From Hyphomicrobium sp. (GTDB lineage Bacteria; Pseudomonadota; Alphaproteobacteria; Rhizobiales; Hyphomicrobiaceae), in assembly GCA_017512425.1 (NCBI GenBank), contig JAFWGI010000015.1, positions 310,001 through 374,000 of the forward strand: a stretch of DNA of 64,000 bases. Direction: 5' to 3'. Every line of letters begins with the position of its first letter. Within the stretch, counting starts at the first letter, position 1. Below, in pieces: positions 59,629 to 64,000 of the stretch. Made by a program: the position numbers and the translations under genes. Under the pieces are notes generated by a model. The model saw only the letters and a program-made list of their open reading frames with translations. It ran no database searches and was not told the origin of the DNA.

Positions 59629-60147
59629 ATGCTGGCCTCTACAGCGGGACGCCGTTGGCTGTGCATGGCCGCGCTTATGAGCGCGACTGTCGTCATGGGT
59701 GCTTGCGCCGCCAACAAGGAATTGCAGCCCGACGGCTCGCTCGGCGGCGGGGTCGGCGCGGCAACGCCCGGCTCGCAGCGCGACTTCACGCAGAATGTCG
59801 GCGATATCGTCTACTTCTCGACGGATCAGACCGATCTGACGCCGGAAGGTGCGCAGATCGTTGCCAAGCAGGCGCAGTGGCTGCAGCAGTATCCGCAATA
59901 CACGATTACGATCGAAGGCCACGCCGACGAGCGCGGCACGCGCGAATACAACATCGCGCTCGGCGCGCGGCGTGCAACGTCGGTGCGCAACTATCTCGCC
60001 CAGAACGGCGTGAACGCGTCGCGCATCCGCACGATCTCGTACGGCAAGGAACGTCCGGTCGCCGTTTGCAACGACATCTCGTGCTGGTCGCAGAACCGGC
60101 GTGCGCAGACGGTGCTCAACACGGGCGGCCAGGTCAGCCAGCGTTAA
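59629..60147 (+). CDS. pal: peptidoglycan-associated lipoprotein Pal
   Basis: About 172 residues from the ATG at 59629 with AAGGGA upstream. A basic signal peptide ends in the lipobox VVMGAC. The OmpA-like domain has VYFSTDQTDLTPEGAQIVAK, TITIEGHADERGTREYNIAL and RRATSVRNYLAQNGV, with the Asp and Arg that bind meso-diaminopimelate in peptidoglycan. Pal links the outer membrane to the wall and binds TolB and TolA. A terminator lies 40 bases after its stop. Confidence 0.96.
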   Translation: MLASTAGRRWLCMAALMSATVVMGACAANKELQPDGSLGGGVGAATPGSQRDFTQNVGDIVYFSTDQTDLTPEGAQIVAKQAQWLQQYPQYTITIEGHADERGTREYNIALGARRATSVRNYLAQNGVNASRIRTISYGKERPVAVCNDISCWSQNRRAQTVLNTGGQVSQR

Positions 60148-60188
60148 GCCGGTCAGCGTTAAGCTGCGGCGGCGAAGTTTAATTGATG

Positions 60189-60222
60189 AAACGGCGGGCC
60201 AAACGGTCCGCCGTTTCTCTTT
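60189..60222 (+). terminator. terminator after pal
   Basis: AAACGGCGGGCC (60189-60200), loop AAAC, GGTCCGCCGTTT (60205-60216) and then CTCTTT. The stem is 12 bp with one G-T wobble. Confidence 0.85.
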
Positions 60223-60243
60223 GGACGCATCGGCAGAGTTTTT

Positions 60244-61098
60244 GTGCTGGCATGCCGCGCGTGGCTAAGTTTGGCCCAAATGCGGTCCGAGAACGGCACC
60301 ACGCCGGAGCGGGTCCGGCGGCTGAGGTTGCCGTTCGTGGACAAGCTGTTTCACACGCCCATTCGATTTGCGATCCACTTGGCGATGCTGGCGCTATCTC
60401 TGCCTTTGATCGCAGGCGCGACGGTCGGCGCTGCTTCTGCTGACGCTTCGCGCAATGCGCCGGGCGAGATGCTGCAAGACGGTCTCGATGCGTTGTTCGA
60501 GCACCAGCGCGATCTCGCGGCGGATTTGTTCGCGCAATTGATCGCAGCATTTCCCGGCACGCCTGAAGCCACGCGCGCGGAACGCGAATTGAATTCTCTT
60601 TCCGACGACACTCAACGTCCGCCTGCGAACGGCGTCGACGCACCCTTCGTGCAACGCGCGAGCGATGCAGAATTGCGTATGACGTTCGCGACCGAAGCTG
60701 GCGACCGCGTCTTCTTTGCGGAGAATAGCGCTGTGATCGGTGGCCGCGCGCGCGCGCTGATCGAACATCAAGCGCGCTGGCTCGTGAAGCGTCCAGATCT
60801 GAAGGTAACGATTGTCGGCCGGTCCGATGATGGCCTGCCTGCGGAGGCTGCGCGCGATATCGCCGAGAAGCGCGCCGCCGCCGTTCGTGATCGCCTTGTC
60901 GCAAATGGCGTTACCGCGAACCGCGTTGCGATTGAAACGCGCGGCGCTCGCGACCCCATCGCAACTTGCACGTCGCCGCTCTGTCAGGCACAAAACCGGC
61001 ACGCCGAGACGGTGATCGGCGCGACGTCGGCAGCCGAGTTGCCGGTAAGCGGTGGTGCAAGACGTGGCGCAACGGGCGACGACGGACTATCGCAGTAA
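60244..61098 (+). CDS. OmpA-like protein, degenerate Pal paralogue
   Basis: About 284 residues from a GTG at 60244; an ATG at 60280 is an alternative and neither has a strong ribosome site. A hydrophobic segment (FAIHLAMLALSLPLIAGATV) acts as signal or anchor, without a lipobox Cys. A helical middle part (~75-130) is followed by an OmpA-like domain with VFFAENSAVIGGRARALIEH and KVTIVGRSDDGLPAEAARDI. Compared with Pal, the HADERGTREYN peptidoglycan motif is changed, so wall binding is doubtful, but the CTSPLCQAQNRHAETVI end is Pal-like. It lies between pal and cpoB. Confidence 0.75.
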   Translation: MLACRAWLSLAQMRSENGTTPERVRRLRLPFVDKLFHTPIRFAIHLAMLALSLPLIAGATVGAASADASRNAPGEMLQDGLDALFEHQRDLAADLFAQLIAAFPGTPEATRAERELNSLSDDTQRPPANGVDAPFVQRASDAELRMTFATEAGDRVFFAENSAVIGGRARALIEHQARWLVKRPDLKVTIVGRSDDGLPAEAARDIAEKRAAAVRDRLVANGVTANRVAIETRGARDPIATCTSPLCQAQNRHAETVIGATSAAELPVSGGARRGATGDDGLSQ

Positions 61099-61197
61099 TC
61101 TGATGATCGCGGCAGAGTGGCAGCGCACCGTGCCGTTCGGACATGACATCGCGCTGGCCTGCACGCTGAATTTAGAGACGTAAGGACAAACGACACA

Positions 61198-62196
61198 ATG
61201 GCAAGTCTCCGCCGCATCGGCGTTCAACTCGCAACCTCACTGACGGCTCTTGCCGTCGTGGGATTTGCAGCGACGCATGCGATCGCCCAAGCGCCGCCGC
61301 CCGATGCCGCGAAAAATGCTGCGAAGACGGCCGCCAAGGCGCCGCCCACGGGGGGCGCCGTCGCCGGTGCTGGAGAAAGCGGATTGCGCGCACGTGTCGA
61401 TAGTCTCGAAGAACAACTCGTCGATATGCAGGTCGTCGTCGGCACGCTCGAGAGCTTGGCGAAATCCGGCGGCGGCGCGCAGCAGACCGCGTTTCGGAAT
61501 TCTGGCGGCGGCGCAGATAACGGCCGCGTCGACGCGCTTGAAAATCAGGTGCGCGCGCTGTCCGCACAGGTGCAGCAGCTCCAGGAGCAGCTGCGCGCGT
61601 CGAGCGGGGCTCAGCGCCGATCTGACACGACAGGCGCTGCGATCCCGCAGCAGGCCGATGAGTCGGCGTCGTTCGGATCGACGACGATCACGCCCGGCGG
61701 CGACGCCATCGGCGGATTGATCTCGGGTAGTGAAGGCGCTCCGCAAACGAATTTTGGCGGACAGCCGCCGCCCGTTGCAACGGCTGCGCTCGCGCCTGCG
61801 GGTGAAGGCGGCGATCCAAAGCAGCTTTATGAAACGGCTTACGGCTACCTTCTGCAACGCGACTACGGCGCGGCAGAAGTCGCGTTCGATGATTTCTTAA
61901 AGCGGTTTCCGAGCGACTCGCTTTCAGGCAACGCGCAATATTGGCTAGGTGAATCGCATTTCGTCCGCGGACAATACAAGGCCGCCGCGAGCGCGTTTCT
62001 GAAGGGCTATCAGACATACGCGCAAAGCGCGAAGGCACCGGACAGTTTGCTCAAGCTCGCGATGTCGCTCGACCGGCTCGGACAGAAGGATGCGGCCTGC
62101 TCGTCGTACTCCGAATTGAACACCAAATTCCCGAATGCGCCGCAAAGCGTCAAAGCGCGCGCGCAGTCGGAACGGCAGCGCGTCGGCTGCTCGTAA
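61198..62196 (+). CDS. cpoB: Tol-Pal coordinating protein CpoB (YbgF)
   Basis: The product has 332 residues. A signal peptide (VGFAATHAIA) is followed by a coiled coil (~60-145: RARVDSLEEQLVDMQVVVGT and RVDALENQVRALSAQVQQLQ), a low-complexity linker, and a C-terminal TPR unit (PKQLYETAYGYLLQRDYGAA, then FLKRFPSDSLSGNAQYWLGE and FLKGYQTYAQSAKAPDSLLK). CpoB coordinates Tol with the peptidoglycan synthase complex at the septum. It precedes tilS by 10 bases. Confidence 0.94.
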   Translation: MASLRRIGVQLATSLTALAVVGFAATHAIAQAPPPDAAKNAAKTAAKAPPTGGAVAGAGESGLRARVDSLEEQLVDMQVVVGTLESLAKSGGGAQQTAFRNSGGGADNGRVDALENQVRALSAQVQQLQEQLRASSGAQRRSDTTGAAIPQQADESASFGSTTITPGGDAIGGLISGSEGAPQTNFGGQPPPVATAALAPAGEGGDPKQLYETAYGYLLQRDYGAAEVAFDDFLKRFPSDSLSGNAQYWLGESHFVRGQYKAAASAFLKGYQTYAQSAKAPDSLLKLAMSLDRLGQKDAACSSYSELNTKFPNAPQSVKARAQSERQRVGCS

Positions 62197-62206
62197 GCGA
62201 GGTTTT

Positions 62207-63514
62207 GTGACGACCGCCGAAGCAGCGATTGCGGTTGACGAAGCAGATCGCGCCTTCGAGCGGTTGCGGAATTTTCGCAACGTCGTGCTCGCGGTGTCAG
62301 GCGGGCCGGATAGCTTGGCGCTTCTGACTCTGGTTGCCGAATGGCGCGGCCGCCTCGGCCCTGCAACGCCCGCGATCAGTGTCGCGACCGTCGATCATCA
62401 CTTGCGGCCGGGTTCGGCAACAGAGGCGCGCGCCGTCGCCGCCATCGCTGCAGAATTGGGCTTGCCGCACGCGACGCTTGATTGGGCGGGCGACAAGCCG
62501 CGAACCGGCATTCCAGACGCGGCCCGTGCAGCGCGCTATGCACTTCTCGATAGCTATGCCCGTTCCGTCTCTGGCGGTGATGCAGTCGCGGTTGTGACGG
62601 CGCATCATCAGGACGATCAGGCCGAAACGGTCTTCATGCGTTTGATGCGTGGTGGCGGCGTCGCGGCGCTGGCCGCCATGCCAGCCGAGCGCAGTCTCTC
62701 ACGCGATTCCAACGTCACGCTTGTGCGGCCATTGTTGGCTTTTTCGAAAGCCCGCCTGATCGCAACGCTGGCGCGTCGCGACGTATCGTGGTTCGACGAT
62801 CCGAGTAACGAAAATGCCGCCTTCGAGCGCGTGCGTGTGCGCGCGGTATTGGCTGAGGCGAACATCGACGCGGCAGCGCTTGCGACCTCGGCGCGCCGGA
62901 TGCGCGAGGCGTCCGACGGTCTGCGGTTTGCGGCGCGCGCATTTTCGCATTCGATCGACTTAGTATCCGAGCGCAACATTTACGCCCGCTTCGATCGCGG
63001 CGTGTTCGATGACGGTCCAGTCATTCTGAGGCAGATGGTGCTCGAGCACCTGATCGCATGCTTCGGCGGCGCGACCGGGCGGCCGGAGTTGGCGGAACTC
63101 GAAACGCTGGCGCAGCGCTTCGCGGCGCGCGCGCCGTTCACCGTGACGCTCGGTGGTGCGGTGATCTCGGCAGGCAGCAGATATGTGCGGCTCTGGCGCG
63201 AAGCGGGCCGGATCGACGCTGCGCCGTTGGTGCTGAACGCGCAATCGCCTGTACGCTGGGATGAGCGGTACATCCTCAGCATCGCGGAGACCTGCGCGGA
63301 CGTTATCGTTAAGCCGCTAGGGCTCGGGCACGCGGACCAACTTGTCCTCTCAGGCACAAAAGATATCCCCCGCGCGGCGCTCGCCGGCCTGCCGGCCTTT
63401 TATGACGATGCAACTCTGATCGGCGTGCCAATTCTGACCAGTCCGGAAGGCCGCCAGACGCTCGCTGACGGCGGGCAGATCCGGTCCGAGCCGATCCCGC
63501 AGCCGGAGCTCTAA
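62207..63514 (+). CDS. tilS: tRNA(Ile)-lysidine synthase
   Basis: About 435 residues from a GTG at 62207 with GAGG five bases before it. The PP-loop is VVLAVSGGPDSLALLTLVAE, followed by VDHHLRPGSATEARAVAAIA and TAHHQDDQAETVFMRLMRGG. The C-terminal region holds the tRNA-binding part and is poorly conserved. TilS converts C34 of tRNA-Ile (CAU) to lysidine so that it reads AUA. The tilS-ftsH order is common in proteobacteria, as here. Confidence 0.95.
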   Translation: MTTAEAAIAVDEADRAFERLRNFRNVVLAVSGGPDSLALLTLVAEWRGRLGPATPAISVATVDHHLRPGSATEARAVAAIAAELGLPHATLDWAGDKPRTGIPDAARAARYALLDSYARSVSGGDAVAVVTAHHQDDQAETVFMRLMRGGGVAALAAMPAERSLSRDSNVTLVRPLLAFSKARLIATLARRDVSWFDDPSNENAAFERVRVRAVLAEANIDAAALATSARRMREASDGLRFAARAFSHSIDLVSERNIYARFDRGVFDDGPVILRQMVLEHLIACFGGATGRPELAELETLAQRFAARAPFTVTLGGAVISAGSRYVRLWREAGRIDAAPLVLNAQSPVRWDERYILSIAETCADVIVKPLGLGHADQLVLSGTKDIPRAALAGLPAFYDDATLIGVPILTSPEGRQTLADGGQIRSEPIPQPEL

Positions 63515-63772
63515 AAGCCGCTGGTGGGGCTCTGAAACGCGTTTGGCGCGCATCCGGCATGGCGGTTGCAGGTCTCGGCGCAGCGGCGTGTTAGCGCCGC
63601 CGCGGGGGGACAGGTCCGGTCAAATTTCGCGGCTCGGAAGTCCGTTGCTCATCATAAGGGTAAACTTGTGCTGGGACCCTGCGCCACCTATGTTAGCGTC
63701 ACTCAAGCGGGTCCGCCCGCGCCCCCTGGCGCGCCGAATTCCGGGTAACCGGCGGCGACTTTAGGAACCACG

Positions 63773-64000
63773 ATGAATCCCAATTATCAGAAGCTTGCCA
63801 TCTGGGCGGCGTTGTTCGTCCTTCTCCTGGCCCTGTACAATCTGGTGAGCAACCCGACACAGGCGCGCCGCGGCAACGAAATCCAGTATTCGGAATTCCT
63901 TGAGGCCGTCGATAAGGGGCAGGTCGCGGATGCGACGCTCGCCGGCAACCGTATCTCCGGCACCATGCGCGACACGAGCACCAACGGCGGTGCGTTCTCG
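63773..64000 (+). CDS. ftsH: ATP-dependent membrane protease FtsH, 3' end outside window
   Basis: The ATG at 63773 starts MNPNYQKLAIWAALFVLLLA, the N-terminal membrane helix, followed by periplasmic-domain sequence (NEIQYSEFLEAVDKGQVADA, then TLAGNRISGTMRDTSTNGG). Only 76 residues are in the window, before the AAA and zinc-protease domains. The 258 bases between tilS and this gene hold no other gene and should carry a promoter. FtsH degrades misfolded membrane proteins and regulatory proteins such as LpxC. Confidence 0.94.
   Translation, partial: MNPNYQKLAIWAALFVLLLALYNLVSNPTQARRGNEIQYSEFLEAVDKGQVADATLAGNRISGTMRDTSTNGGAFS

Overview
The window looks like chromosome of an alphaproteobacterium of the order Hyphomicrobiales (Rhizobiales). 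The genus Hyphomicrobium or a close methylotroph is my best guess, but that is inference. The evidence is an RcdA/DUF1465 cell-cycle adaptor, a DUF1192 protein, an NAD-linked FdsGBACD formate dehydrogenase, a zinc-free L31, the ruvCA...ruvB and ybgC-tolQRAB-pal-cpoB-tilS-ftsH order, and high GC with GTG and TTG starts. There is no rRNA, tRNA, CRISPR array, insertion sequence, integrase or phage gene. This is core genome with short lineage-specific patches.

Layout. Bases 1-3.2 kb hold the end of an AI-2E-type transporter with a B12-binding-like tail, three small proteins (one a secreted PRC-barrel protein) and a DUF883-like membrane protein. An RND efflux adaptor and pump (3.5-7.8 kb) is followed by a convergent orphan HWE histidine kinase (7.8-9.9 kb). 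A patch at 9.9-11.2 kb holds a broken methyltransferase, three tandem hairpin repeats and a small unknown gene. An EF-G-like GTPase ends at 13.7 kb. The formate oxidation block (13.8-22.0 kb, minus strand) is fdsG-fdsB-fdsA-fdhD-fdsD, with a LysR regulator and a catalytically atypical SDR upstream and a LysR-type box in front of fdsG. From 22.4 to 31.5 kb come a degenerate EAL protein, a HAD hydrolase, a PIG3-type quinone oxidoreductase, DUF1192, a candidate small RNA, rcdA, rpmE and an MsbA-like exporter. Cys-rich secreted proteins, a MotA/MotB-like stator pair and an inositol monophosphatase occupy 30.6-36.8 kb. Then follow a Sel1-repeat protein overlapping thiE, an L,D-transpeptidase, and the glycolytic pair class I aldolase and gap (37-43.6 kb).

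The stretch at 43.9-47.6 kb has a coiled-coil protein, zapA, a DUF1232 protein, a probable 6S RNA, 5-formyltetrahydrofolate cyclo-ligase, a YmdB-type phosphoesterase and YebC. Bases 48.5-52.8 kb carry ruvC-ruvA and ruvB, separated by a DUF188 gene, two small membrane proteins and a frameshifted PilZ gene. The last 11 kb is the Tol-Pal envelope cluster: a Tat-signal phosphoesterase, ybgC, tolQ, tolR, tolA, tolB, two tiny duplicated lipoproteins, pal, a degenerate Pal paralogue, cpoB, tilS and the start of ftsH.

Two families of dispersed palindromes occur: a REP-like hairpin (10.75, 45.23 and 54.35 kb) whose arms co-vary, and a long GGGGAGAGGG palindrome (25.5, 50.1 and 57.0 kb). I see no obvious new multi-gene defence or metabolic system. 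The most unusual items are the tandem mini-lipoproteins in tol-pal, the co-varying hairpins, the orphan stator pair, the B12-like tail on the transporter, and several enzyme-fold proteins that have lost catalytic residues.
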